NCBI GenBank assembly: GCA_025642065.1
Contig: JAODUP010000471.1
Location: 292,001 to 356,000, forward strand
Reading direction: 5' to 3'
Length of the DNA stretch: 64,000 nucleotides
From: Paralvinella palmiformis
Lineage: Eukaryota; Annelida; Polychaeta; Terebellida; Alvinellidae
Made by a program: the position numbers and the translations under genes. Of this stretch, positions 12,960 to 24,240 are shown piece by piece; the first letter of the stretch is position 1, and each line of letters begins with the position of its first letter. A model generated the notes under the pieces. That model saw only the letters and a program-made list of their open reading frames with translations. It was not told the DNA's origin and did no database searches.

Positions 12960-13743
12960 TATATACTACTACTAATAATAATAATAATAATAATGTATAT
13001 TTAATATAGCGCCTTTACTAGCAGGTGCCATTCAAAGGCGCTGTACAAATAATATGTAATATAATAATACCCCAAATAATATGTCTGTAAAAACCCTGTA
13101 ATGATTTAAAAGATAATAATTATTTATCTGTGAAAGCGACCTTAAATAGGTGTGTTTTTAGAAGAGGCTTAAAATTTCCAAGAGACGACGCATTTCTAAT
13201 ATTTGTCGGCAACTTATTCCACAAAGTGGGGGCTGCAACACTAAACGTACAATCATCATATGACTTGAGCCGAGACACGGGCACCTGCAATAGTATCTGA
13301 CTGGATGACCTGAGTTTTCGGGATGACTTTCTAATTTATTAACAGAATCTTGAAATGGATACGCTGTCTAACAGGTAGCCAATGTAGTTTTTGAAGAATT
13401 GGTGTGATATGATCATATTTTCTAGTATTTGTTACAATGCGAGCTGCACTATTCTGAATTCGCTGAAGACGATTGATGTTATAATCAGATATGCATATAA
13501 CAGGGAGTTACAATAGTCTATACGAGATGTAACAAAGACATGGACTACAGTTACAAGTGATTCTTGTCTCAATAATGCTTTTAAACAGTGGATGTTCTTA
13601 AGATGGTGGTAGGCAGCTCGGCATACTGATGTGACATGTTCATGCATGTTAATACATTGGTCAAAAATAACCCCTAGATTTTTTACTGACCCATTAGGGG
13701 TAATCGAAGATGCACCCATCTGTAATACAGGTATACAACACAC
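12960..13743 (-). pseudogene. 3' fragment of the same LINE family
   Basis: On the minus strand the sequence encodes VKNLGVIFDQCINMHEHV, VFVTSRIDYCNSLLY, then after a frameshift AARIVTNTRKYDHITPILQK, LHWLPVRQRI, and finally FSVAAPTLWNKLP, LLKTHLFKVAFTDK and a stop at 13120-13122. This is the C-terminal end of a LINE ORF2. It is followed by a short 3' untranslated end containing two GCGCC motifs and an ATT microsatellite tail. The 5' break coincides with a degenerate ACACATAA-type low-complexity tract. Confidence 0.88.
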
Positions 13744-14010
13744 CTAAATAACACGCATACAAACACACATAAATAACGCATACAAACAACACGCCTAAAT
13801 AACATACATAAAAGACACACATACGCAACACATATAAACAAAACACACATAAGCAACACACCCATAAAAAGACACAGATATAAACGACACACGTAAATAA
13901 CAAGCATAAACAAAAACACGCACACACACAAACAACACACGCATAAACAACACACGTATAAATAACACACATAAATAACACACAGATCTGAAGAAAAAAA
14001 CCCCACATAA
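13744..14010. repeat. Degenerate ACACATAA low-complexity tract
   Basis: About 270 bases built from variants of AACACACATAAATA. It keeps several minus-strand frames open with Cys/Val/Tyr-rich translations that are not genes. Confidence 0.85.
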
Positions 14011-15252
14011 ACAACACAAATATTCTTATATTCTTTATTAACACAAGATGAGCATCTTCTGACAAATTGCATTAACAAAAACACGAGTTGAAAGCGATGT
14101 ATTATTGTGATTGCTAAACTTAACTCGCAACACAGTGATAAGTAATAAAAAACACAATCATAATTATAATCACAGACACTCACAAAATTGATCAATATCG
14201 CTTTTATTTCCGTAGTGATCGCCAACTAATAACTATAAACAAAATCAGCCATTATGACCCAATTATGTCGCAAAGGAGCATGAAAGGACAAGAAAAATAT
14301 ATATATCTAAAGTTGATCCTAAATTAGTCAGAACTTTCTACAACAATCTTTAGTCGCTGTATTTTAGGATTTTATGCCGAAACCAATTTAAAATGATGAA
14401 AAACAGAGCTGATGTACGATGTTATTGTGGGCGATATTCTAGGAAAGAACCGGTATATGGGAAGAGATGGATTTTCATCGTGAGTAATGATTCGCTTAAA
14501 TAAGTATTAAAGCAGGATCATGTTGTCGTGTTTTTAAACATTAATTAGCCATGTTAAATAAGAGTTAAATACAAAATTAATTAATACGAAGAAGAACTTC
14601 ACGATTAAGCTAAATGATAAGCCCGTCATGTTTTATTCAGTCTGCAATAAATGTATTGTCTTTTTTAAAATTTATTATCATTGAGCTAATTTCATGATCT
14701 ACCCGTAATATTATTTGCTTTGTTTTTTTCCAATTGATTCTTCATCTATATAATGTATAATATGTGAGTGAGAGAGTGAGTGAGTGAGTGAGTCAGTCAG
14801 TGGTTGTTTTATTTACGTCTGTGTCATAATGTCCATTTCCCTATATCCAAGACGTTTTGTTGATGACTGAAATAATCCACAGACATCGGCAACACTGGTA
14901 TTCGAACCCACAGCCTGCATGTTTACAATGCCAAACGCTACCAACTACAGAGTGCCCAGTTTATGAAATAAGTCAGTACCCACATAAAGTGATAGTTATC
15001 TAAACAATCAAACAACAATTATAGTAAAAGTCCTTAGACAATCACATAAACGTTGCCGTTTTACGGCTATTCTGTGCACAATTTAAGTTAAATGGGCTGA
15101 GTGATGACGTCATCTTATGACATCAGGTATTCACTGATCAGTGGACACTCTATAAGATGATATGATGATACTATGATGATACTATGATGATTATTACTAT
15201 CATTAAAATGGTAAACAAACAATATATATGGATAAAAAGAGATAGATAGATA

Positions 15253-15291
<39 letters not shown>

Positions 15292-15769
15292 AGACAGAGA
15301 CAGAGAGAGAGAGAGAGAAAGAGAGAACAAATATACTCTGTAGGACAAAGTTTGTCGAGTAAAGCAGAACGGTTCCGGACCTGATGTTTACTCTAACGCT
15401 CTGACTCGAGGTCATTGTCATTACGAGTGTATATTGTCCTCAACAACCGGAACTGGAAAGTCAAGTTTGGACTTCGAATTGATCATTTTCACCGATTTAG
15501 CTATTAGAATACTATGTTACAAAATTTTATAGATTTAAGTTATCCCTATTGATGAACTGGAGGATTGGACCAATTACCTGACACTAACCAATTGTTATTG
15601 TTATTAATCAAATAACGGTTGTTTTGAAGTCTTATTGTCACATACAGCCGACATACGTCATTTCCTTATATTCTGATGACTATCTAGATGGAATGTTAGA
15701 TTAATAATGATAAGAGTTACAAAACTTCTATTGCCCCAATGTCATCGAAAAGAATCGATCTGGATAAGC
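14011..15769. other. Between receptors, repeats and unassigned DNA
   Basis: Besides SINE D, an AT-GA microsatellite cluster at 15255-15327 is the only structure seen. Confidence 0.5.
14763..14965 (-). mobile_element. SINE family D (tRNA-derived, TCAC tail)
   Basis: The minus strand shows CACTCTGTAGTTGGTAGCGT (A-box region) and GTGGGTTCGAATACC (B box), a short body, and a CACT-repeat tail at 14763-14808. Target duplications were not found. Confidence 0.7.
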
Positions 15770-16066
15770 AAGTTTGAAAAGGTGAGTTTTTAAATGGTGA
15801 CGGAAAGAAACTATCTATTTGATGACTTAACATGTTGAGGGGGTGAATTCCAAAGATTAGGTAATGTAACTGAAAAAGCACGATTCCCAACATACGTTTT
15901 AACCCTGGAAACAGACAACAAGTGAAAACCAGACGAACGGAGCTCTCTGGGCTTGGGTGCTAGAGGAAGCATGGAAAATAGATATGAAGGTTCTCCAGAA
16001 GAAAGAGTTTTGATAGGCAATGGTGCAGAGTTTGAAAATGATGGGAGATTGAACAGGGAGCCAGTG
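15770..16066 (-). pseudogene. LINE ORF2 C-terminal fragment, second copy
   Basis: Minus-strand translation in two frames gives LHWLPVQSPIIFKL, then ELRSSGFHLLSVSRVKTYVG and RAFSVTLPNLWNSPPQHV. These are the conserved tail motifs of CR1/Jockey-like ORF2 proteins. Frameshifts and truncation at both ends make it a relic. Confidence 0.75.
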
Positions 16067-16111
16067 AAGATATATGTTACACTACTCGGTCTTGAAATCT
16101 AATTGGAATTC

Positions 16112-16142
<31 letters not shown>

Positions 16143-16566
16143 AGCGGAAAATAATTACCTAGCATAGGTAATAATTGATTTTAAATAACCTTACATTTTG
16201 ATACTGCAAGCTAATTGATAAAAATAAATATAATTATCATAAAATCAAATTAGTCAAAAATCAATAACATGATAAAATAAAACCGAAAGGGATGAATATT
16301 TTGCCGAAATTTAAATCAATGATATAGATCAATGGTTGAAATAAAATGATTTTAATCGAACAACTCTGCTTCTATCAGTATGCGAAGACCGTGATGTTTA
16401 GTTGTAGTTTGTTAATGTTATGGATTATAGCTAGGACACAATCTATTAAAAACGAAGTTGTGTTGAGTCGTTTAGCCGTCACGGGAAGACAAGTCCATTC
16501 CTTGAAGTGGTGAGGCAGACTCGTGTGTCTCAGTGACCCAGAGAGCAACGCCAGCAGGAGCTTTGG

Positions 16567-16778
16567 TGATGATGATGATGATGATAATGATGATGATTGA
16601 AGGTTTACGGCCACTTTTGTGCACATGGTAGGCTAAATGGACCGAGCGACCCCCAAAGGTAATGAATCGAAGTCAAAGATGAAACACCCTTTCAGTATGC
16701 CCACGCCGAGATTCGAACTCAGGTGGTAGCGATCTGTGATCCAACGCGCTGCCAGTTAGACCACGGAGGCGCCCTTAA
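16567..16778 (-). mobile_element. SINE family A, copy 2
   Basis: This copy is flanked by the 12-bp duplication CAGGAGCTTTGG (16555-16566 and 16779-16790), which marks retrotransposition. The head includes an intact GTTCGAA B-box core read on the minus strand, and the tail is a GAT/ATC microsatellite next to the left duplication. Confidence 0.9.
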
Positions 16779-16994
16779 CAGGAGCTTTGGCTTCTGTTAG
16801 GGACAACCAAGTTGGACCGGTCAATGGAGTAGAGATTAGGCTGATATGAACTAACGATGGACTAACAATAACAGAAACCACAAGTGCCGAAGTCAGAGAG
16901 ATTGGGCGGCGCGATCTAATAAACCACAGTACAACATACCAACGCAGCTATTACGAACGAACGAAAAGAAGAATAAGATAGGAAAACATATCCC

Positions 16995-17090
16995 CCAAGT
17001 ACAGTTATCAGTCGGATTCAAACCCACAATCTACAGATTTGCAGCGCGGTGGTTCAGCCACTCTGCCATTGGAACGTCCCAAATAACCAT
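16995..17090 (-). mobile_element. tRNA-like SINE head
   Basis: The minus strand reads AATGGCAGAGTGGCTGAAC and, 30 bases on, GTGGGTTTGAATCCGAC. These are A- and B-box-like and spaced as in a tRNA. I could not fold a complete cloverleaf, so a SINE head is more likely than a functional tRNA gene. Confidence 0.5.
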
Positions 17091-17430
17091 AAGTGTATGG
17101 GTTTTCACCGGCACACCCTTTAAATGGGGTGGCGTAGCTACCCCGATGTAAGGGGCCCAGATGGTGGAGTATCTAAAGTGCCGGCTACCTGGAAATAAGT
17201 CGGCTCAGTATCGTAGATCATTTCATAATCTTAACATAATAGACACATCCACATTCCCAATATACATACACAGTCTGAATATGTTCAGTTTTGAAGAAGA
17301 TACAAAAACTCACTTTATAACTGATTAAACAACAACAATAATAATGGTGATATAATCACCTTAATAGGCGGGAAAACATGTTTAATTACAAGGGTTTTTA
17401 CTTATTAATTGGCATACTATTAATATGAGA

Positions 17431-17431
<1 letters not shown>

Positions 17432-17491
<60 letters not shown>
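17432..17491 (+). repeat. AT microsatellite downstream of GPCR paralogue 2
   Basis: About 30 AT units ending 28 bases beyond the stop codon of the receptor gene. Confidence 0.97.
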
Positions 17492-17494
<3 letters not shown>

Positions 17495-17519
17495 CTGAGT
17501 CATCTGCCTGGTGCCTAAC

Positions 17520-18530
17520 TTAAGAGATCGACTTGACAAAAATTCTCTTCCCATTTGTGGAGCTGTTATCCAAATTGAGAGTGTCTTCCCTCTGCCCGGC
17601 GGGCACGGGTACTCGACAGATAATACGCCGGAAGGCCTCCCTGAACTCCCTGCTCTTCCAGGCGTAGACCAGAGGGTTCATGAACGAGTTGAAGAAGACG
17701 AGGAAGAGGGCGAACTTGTAGTAGAGCAGGTAGACCTCGGTCGGCATCAGTCTCTTGTAGACGTAACCGACGAACGAGATGAAGAACCCGGGAGAGTTGG
17801 TCAAGACGAACACGAACACGATGAAGACCAACTGTTTGGCAGCCTTGATCTCCTTGCCCATGGTGGCGCCGTTCGACTTGGTGCTGGTGACCTCCAGGGC
17901 GTCGATCTGGCGAATCTGCCTCCTGGCGGCCAGAAAAATGGCCGTGTATAGGTAGAAGATGACCATCAGCAGGCCGCCGAATATGACGTTGAATAAGAGG
18001 ATGACCACGGCCTGCGGCGTGACGTCGAACATCATGCAGATGCTGCGCTCGGGAATGAAATGGGACGTGCCCATCACGACGCAGCCGAAACCGATCGCCA
18101 ACGTCCAGGAGGCCGCGATCAGTACCGTAGCCATCCTCGGCGTCATCAAGTCGTGATATCGGAGCGGATGGAGGATGGCCAAGTAGCGGTCCACGGCGAT
18201 GACGAGCAGCTGCAGCAGCGAGCAATAGGACGGTATTATCTGGCTGAATCGGGAGATGCACTTCACCGGCTCGAATTCCATTTCCGGATTAAAGCTGAAC
18301 ATCGCCTGCCAGACGATCCCGACGCCCGCCGAGAAGTCGGCGCACGCCAAGCTGAAGACAAACCTGTTGGTGAGCGTCTGGAGTCGACGATATCTGTAGA
18401 TGGCCAGCATGATGAGGCTGTTCCCGAACAGGATGCACATAGACAAGACAATAAGTCCGACGCCGATCGCGAGTAGGGCTGCCGAATCTTTGCCCAACTC
18501 CACCAATGACGACTCCGTTGTCTCCATCAT
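17520..18530 (-). CDS. Class A GPCR, adenosine-receptor-like orphan (paralogue 2)
   Basis: A 336-residue intronless paralogue of the receptor at 10140-11165. It has the GN of TM1, the TM2 Asp (D65), DRY at 114-116, W142, an ECL2 cysteine at 165, IFLAARRQIRQI after TM5 and NPLVY in TM7. TM6 carries LTNSP, so both Cys 6.47 and Trp 6.48 of the usual CWxP are gone. Residues 32-132 are identical to residues 30-130 of paralogue 1, while the N-terminus, TM4-TM7 and the C-tail differ at many positions. There are two adjacent ATG codons; the first gives the start used here, the second shortens it by one residue. No signal peptide is seen, as is normal for this class. A tandem duplication followed by partial gene conversion is the simplest reading. 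Ligand unknown. Confidence 0.93.
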   Translation of the reverse strand: MMETTESSLVELGKDSAALLAIGVGLIVLSMCILFGNSLIMLAIYRYRRLQTLTNRFVFSLACADFSAGVGIVWQAMFSFNPEMEFEPVKCISRFSQIIPSYCSLLQLLVIAVDRYLAILHPLRYHDLMTPRMATVLIAASWTLAIGFGCVVMGTSHFIPERSICMMFDVTPQAVVILLFNVIFGGLLMVIFYLYTAIFLAARRQIRQIDALEVTSTKSNGATMGKEIKAAKQLVFIVFVFVLTNSPGFFISFVGYVYKRLMPTEVYLLYYKFALFLVFFNSFMNPLVYAWKSREFREAFRRIICRVPVPAGQREDTLNLDNSSTNGKRIFVKSIS

Positions 18531-19165
18531 GCCAACGTAGAAACTGCCCGATCCGTCTGATTCTGACCGAATTTTGCAGATGCAAACATTTAATCCCAGC
18601 TATCTTCCAGGTCGGACGAGAGGAAGTCGAACAGCGTCGGTTTAGCGTTTTAGATCGAGCAGCCGCCAGGACATCCGGCCATTCTCCTCCCGTCTGAGCC
18701 GATGACAATCGTGGAATGTTTGGTCGTTGGTACACTTCGCGCACTTCCATGCTTTAGATTCGGCAAACACGCGGCAATCGATGTTATTAAGTGTACTCTC
18801 TTTCTCTCGTCTCTGTCCCCGACTATGAATTCGATTTCGTCCTTCGGAGGCCGTGCACAATCACGAAATTTACCGACGCACGTGCATCCGCGAATCCGCA
18901 TTAATCAAACGGCGACTGCGCGTTGATGTCGAAACCAGACCCGAAAAGATAACACACCCGAATAGACCCGAGTAGATACGAAGTGGATGAAAAAAGCAAA
19001 CAAGATGGATGACTGTTCGGGGATGCCCATTACATATTGTTGACATTTACAACTATTTCTTAAATGGGAAGAAAACTTGAGATCGACTTTGCAATATATG
19101 AATTTAAGTACTTAGTATTATGTTTTCTCCCATACATATGATCGAATTTAAGCCATTCATTAGAT

Positions 19166-19351
19166 AAGATGATGATTGATGTTTTGCGGCCACTTTTGTG
19201 CACAGGGTGGGCTAAATGGGCCGAGCGACCTCCAAAGGTAATGAGACGAAGTGAAAGACGAAACAACCTTCAGATATGCCCACGCCGGGATTCGAACACG
19301 GGTGGTAGTGATCTGTGGTCCAACACGCTACCGCTAGACGGCGTAGGCGCC
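19166..19351 (-). mobile_element. SINE family A, copy 3
   Basis: This copy is flanked by the 13-bp duplication CCATTCATTAGAT (19153-19165 and 19352-19364). The head, body and short ATC tail are complete. Confidence 0.92.
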
Positions 19352-19374
19352 CCATTCATTAGATGAGAATATAT

Positions 19375-19376
<2 letters not shown>

Positions 19377-19413
<37 letters not shown>

Positions 19414-19457
19414 AATAAGAAATAAGTAGAAGAAAAAACGATTAGGTACATAGATAA

Positions 19458-19531
<74 letters not shown>
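19377..19531 (+). repeat. GT, AT and GA microsatellite cluster
   Basis: GT run 19377-19413, AT run 19461-19496 and GA run 19497-19531. Confidence 0.97.
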
Positions 19532-19535
<4 letters not shown>

Positions 19536-19604
19536 GGCCAAAGTAAATTCCAAACAACGATCCGTCAATTTCCACGTTTCAAGTACACCGTATAAAACGA
19601 ACAA

Positions 19605-19727
19605 AACGTCTTAAGCTTCAATACCCATGCTACTTCAATACCCATGCTACTTCAATACCCATCTTACTTCAATACCCATGCTACTTCAATACCCATCTTA
19701 CTTCAATACCCATCTTACTTCATTTAC
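19605..19727 (+). repeat. 17-bp minisatellite
   Basis: Seven near-identical units of ACTTCAATACCCATGCT, some with CATCTT in place of CATGCT. Confidence 0.93.
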
Positions 19728-19979
19728 TGACTAGACCGCATGTCCAGCCCATCAACATTCTCGTGAATATCTTGAACGTGAATATTGTCTCGAAATGTTA
19801 GTCAATACAACGTTATATACGTTGTTACGTGATAGCTGCCTATTATAAACTATATTTAGAAAATCATTACTTAATGCCCAAAAAGTTAAAAAGGAAATTC
19901 GAAACTAACACGCCATCGATCTAACATTCCACCAGCGGTAAATAAAAAATTAAATAAAAGACGTACTTTGCTGGAATTA

Positions 19980-20060
19980 AATGGCCTATTTTCTGTCAAC
20001 TGATCTATTTTCTATCAACTGGCCTATTTTCCGTCAACTGGCCTATTTTCCATCAACTGT
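19980..20060 (+). repeat. 20-bp minisatellite
   Basis: Four units of CTGGCCTATTTTCCGTCAA with a few substitutions. Confidence 0.88.
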
Positions 20061-20151
20061 TAATATTAGTGTATTTAGTTATTTGACAACCTACCGAGTC
20101 TGCTGGTCGCGCATCGATCTCCCTCAACCGATTCACCATCATTTACGTTTT

Positions 20152-20342
20152 AAGGCGCCTCCGTAGTTTAATTGTTAGCGCGTTGGACCACAGATCACTA
20201 CCACCTGAGTTCGATTCTCAGCGTCGGCATATCTGAAAGGTGTTTCATCTTTGACTTCGCTTCATTACATTTGGAGGTCGCTCGGCCCATTTAGCCTATA
20301 CCATGTACACAAAAGTGGCCGTAAAACATCAATCATCATCAC
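20152..20342 (+). mobile_element. SINE family A, copy 4
   Basis: A full-length plus-strand copy starting GGCGCCTCCGTAG. The B box reads GAGTTCGATTC and the tail ends with ATCATCATC. No clear target duplication was found. Confidence 0.88.
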
Positions 20343-21804
20343 AACTACGTGTTAATGGTTGGTCGTTCATATCGCTCGTTGGAACTATTTACCAAAAACA
20401 TTCGACATAATTACGTGACCCGATGGATACGCGTTGCGAGACCGAATGAATTCAGCTAAATTGAACGCTTTACCCTGGAAACAATGGTCGATCTGAAGGC
20501 TGGGATACCGGTTTTCTGTTTTAACGCCATTAGCTCGATGCCATTCGCTGGTTAGCTCGGATGCCCCATTTATCAAGAAGACAATGGTATTGTATTGAAA
20601 TGAATGTTTATTACTTGTACATCTCTCTCGTCTGAATCCTGTTATGAAATATGACTGACGGTGCGTTGGTTATGATAGATTTACGACATCTTGGTTTGTG
20701 CCTTGTAACCTTAAAGCGATATTTTTGATATTTTGATCATACTCTGAAAATTACTTATCCTCATTAAAACTGTAGATGACACTAATTACAGATGTTTATA
20801 CTAATACAAACTGTGATTTATTAAACGCTAATCACATGGATATTTTAATTACGCGCACGTTTATATTCAGACCACAGGGAGCAATATGGCGCCACTTAGA
20901 CATCCTAATGAATATTCGTTAATCTCCGTTTTCACTCGGCAATTTTCGCCGCGCAGAGTTCCGTACTGACGTCATAAAGTATCTCTGCCAATGACATTTT
21001 AATTAAGACATGAAAACAAATATTGATGTCTGTTATTACTCATGTACGTAAAGAAAGCTTATCTCTCCTGTTGAGATTGGAAGCCACACAGTCCTATTTT
21101 ATGTATGTGCGCGCACGTGTGTTTGTTTATATATGTGTGTCTGTGTGTGTGTATTTGTATGTATGTGTGTGTATGTGTGTGCGCGCGCGAATGTGTGTGC
21201 CTTTGTGTGTTTCGGCATAGTTTTGCTCAATTATGCGTGTGTAATGTCACCATTGATTATATATTTTGTTGTATAATCAATCAGCTTGCTGACGGGCAGG
21301 TAAAAATGACACAACATTATTACGACCTTTCCACGAACAAAAACACTTTATTTTGGTATAATTTGCAAGATGTAAGCGACGGAGTGACAGACTCAAGGGG
21401 CAATCGAATTTATTACATCCGAAGAAACAAAACGTATTAGGCATAAAGGAATTGTTTTAATGAGAGAAGATCGCCAGATAGACAACTGATTATTTCTTGT
21501 AAAATATATACTACATCTTCAAACGTCTATTATAGAAAATCGATCGAGTTATCCGAACAACATTCTTCACGTTTGTAACGAATTCGATCCGTCCGTAAGA
21601 CGTTGTCTCCTTGGACACATTATGAGACAATCAACAACATTACGTCGATATGTCCAGGTAGTCAATTATTACTTTATGTATATTGGTTCATCGGTGATAG
21701 CCGCGCCCACCTTGAAACAACGACGGATAATCATCACATAATGGACCATTATATAATGAAGAAAACATTAGAAATATTGACAAATAAACATGTAGAAGTT
21801 TGTG

Positions 21805-21881
<77 letters not shown>

Positions 21882-22029
21882 AGCTGAAGCAGACGGTATT
21901 AGCGCGTCATAGCTTCGGTACTGTTTGAACTATGTTATCATTTTTAAACCTGACCTAACGTCTGCTATTCTAACTATTGTAGATCTTAAATGTTATTTAT
22001 GACAAGCAGGTTAGAGTTAATCTTGAATG
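20343..22029. other. Intergenic, nothing but simple repeats
   Basis: A degenerate GT/GCGC-rich stretch at 21100-21200 and the CT-GT run at 21806-21879 are the only features. Confidence 0.5.
21806..21879 (+). repeat. CT-GT microsatellite
   Basis: A CT run passing directly into a GT run. Confidence 0.97.
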
Positions 22030-22499
22030 TCATAGTACAAACTGGACATAGGAAAGATAATTCTATTCCCACATACAACCAAGGTGAATTTTATATGCAA
22101 CTAAAGTTGTTATATAAAACACACCAACCGCGCGAGCCGTACCTGGCTGTGCCAATAGGCCACAGCCAGGGGTTTCTACCCCAAACTTCAACAAGACAAT
22201 ACAAGCCCGAGCCGTGTCCAATGCCACCGCTCGAGATGCGATGCAGTGTTTCTATTCCTGAGTCAGGAGTACATGCTTTAAGAGCGTACTGTGCCTACTA
22301 CAGTCATTTAAATGCTGGATAACCATGCCAAACATCTAAACGGCGTCCCTCCAAAGACGCAAATAGTACATGGATTATACAGCTCTAGATCAACTTTTCT
22401 TGAATACAGGCACCGGGAAATATGGTCTCCACGCATATAAAACGGAACTTTCTCAACCGCAGCATAATATGCCTTGTGATATTTGCTGGAGGGTCAAAT
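22030..22499 (+). repeat. 400-bp repeat R, copy 1 (split by the hAT-like element)
   Basis: It aligns with 25040-25420 through strings such as GCGATGCAGTGTTTCTATT, GAGTCAGGAGTACATGCTTT and CATTTAAATGCTGGATAACC. Its right end continues at 24912-24990 after the transposon. Confidence 0.9.
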
Positions 22500-22501
22500 G
22501 A

Positions 22502-22590
22502 ATCCGGGCCATTTAGCCAACGGACATTTAGCCAACGGACACTTAGCCAACGGACATTTAGCCAACGGACACTTAGCCAACGGACATTTA
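22502..22590 (+). repeat. 15-bp tandem repeat at left end of the hAT-like element
   Basis: About six units of ATTTAGCCAACGGAC, alternating T and C at the third base. The reverse complement recurs about three times at 24862-24905 at the other end. Confidence 0.92.
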
Positions 22591-23850
22591 GCCAATTTGG
22601 GGGGGGCATTTAGCCAACATTCAAAATTTGTGATTATATTTATGTGAGTTTTCATAAATATAGTTGTTTCAATAAATACAAAACATTGTATGTAACTGTA
22701 TTTTTGTAATTCATTATACAAATGTAACAAACACAAAGTGATGTCTCATATTCTAAACCTTCAAACACGGATGTTACATATAGTCCACAGCTGTTATACT
22801 CAATCGTCATAGTGTATGTAATTAAATTTTATTCAATTCATTGTACGAATGTAATGATCACAAACAAATGTCTTATACTCTAAAATCTGAAAACACAAAC
22901 ATTGCATATAATACATTCTTTATTTCTGACATGTTGTCTATAGGTGTACATTGTCAATATTCCTATTATTAAGTCTACATCGTATACTTTTAATATATTT
23001 GTTTGTGTTATCTATATTGTTTCCATATTTTATATTTCTTAACTGGGCGCTAAGTATAAATATACATGAATAAAATATTGAGTCATTTAAGAACAGAAGA
23101 AAAAAAAAACATACCTAGCCATAATAATCTCATTTAAATTGATCGCTCAAATAATGACAGGAGTATTTCTTTATAGTGTTTGTAATTAACAAATATAAAA
23201 ATGCTCAATGACTTCAATGCCATTCCATGTCTTGCGTACGGTTATTGAATTTTGGTTTAAATACGGACGTATATCTGTATGATTTAAAAATGTGTGACAC
23301 AGACTACCGGTATGTCACGGACTCGATAATCATATTCTCGTTTATCCCACATATTATCATGCCACAAACCTTGTGGATCAACAAATTCTGACTGTACTTA
23401 AAACAATCACTGTAAAGGAAGCCAGATCTAATTGCCCTGTGGCCCTTTTATCCTACTAGCCTATAGAAGCCACTGTTTCCAGGTGAAAGAAGTTTAGTGT
23501 CATTGGGGATGGTCTGGTCAACTTGAAGGTACACCAAACAGAAGCACTGTAAACAAAGCCAGATCTATTTGCACTAGGTGACCCATTTATTTGATAGTGT
23601 CTTTCACATACATGCGTTTTTATTAGCACACTACTCAATATTTGGAGTACGGACAGTTGCTCTGAACTTTAGTTCTCTAATAATTGGTAATATTCATCCC
23701 AATAATTATATAGGTAATATGATACTATATGGTAATATATTTCTGAATTAAAAATCTTTTTTTCCTCATTAACAATTCACTGGTGAGTAAGTGTCCACTT
23801 TTTCATTTTGTTTGGTGAGCAACTGTCCGGGTGAGCAACTGTCCTACACC

Positions 23851-24240
23851 CTAATATTTGACACATGAATGTCTACATGAATAGTAGGAATATAACAAAA
23901 TAATGACAGTTATTATTCTTCTGCACACAAAGTGAAGAAAGTGAACAATTAAATAGTCTAATTCAGCACTGCCTCTGAGAATCCTATAGCAGAATACCAT
24001 CTTAAAAGCTTTACTGTTGCATAGAAGATTGTACACTTTAGGGTGAATATTTACAAAGTTTGAAAATATTCGCTCACTTGATGCTGATGAAACTGAATCC
24101 ATTGAACATTTTGTGTAGTGGACTATTATTAGTTTGCTGATGATCACACTTTTTGCACTTGCACATTTCTTATTTCCAACGGCAACATGTAAAAAATGTT
24201 CCCAAGTGGAATTCTCTAGTCTTCCACCTTTATACAGTAC
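23851..24240 (-). pseudogene. hAT transposase remnant
   Basis: The open frame encodes SSASSERIFSNFV, then KMVFCYRILRGSAELDY, matching the dimerisation region at the C-terminus of hAT transposases (A-S-S-E-R-x-F-S...R-N-R-L...K-L-V-F). Upstream in the same frame, RLENSTWEHF resembles the start of a BED zinc finger. The long catalytic part between them is missing, so two ends of the protein have been joined by an internal deletion. No activity is expected. Confidence 0.72.

Noticed and set aside
13683..14225. Cys/Val/Tyr-rich 180-residue minus-strand frame
   Set aside because: It is produced by the degenerate ACACATAA tract. The composition is periodic and several frames are open at once.
22502..22590. 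Considered as a CRISPR-like array
   Set aside because: The units are contiguous with no spacers, and the genome is eukaryotic with introns and SINEs.
22422..22613. SQRTFSQRTL pentapeptide-repeat frames on both strands
   Set aside because: They are the translated 15-bp terminal repeats of the hAT-like element, not a repeat protein.
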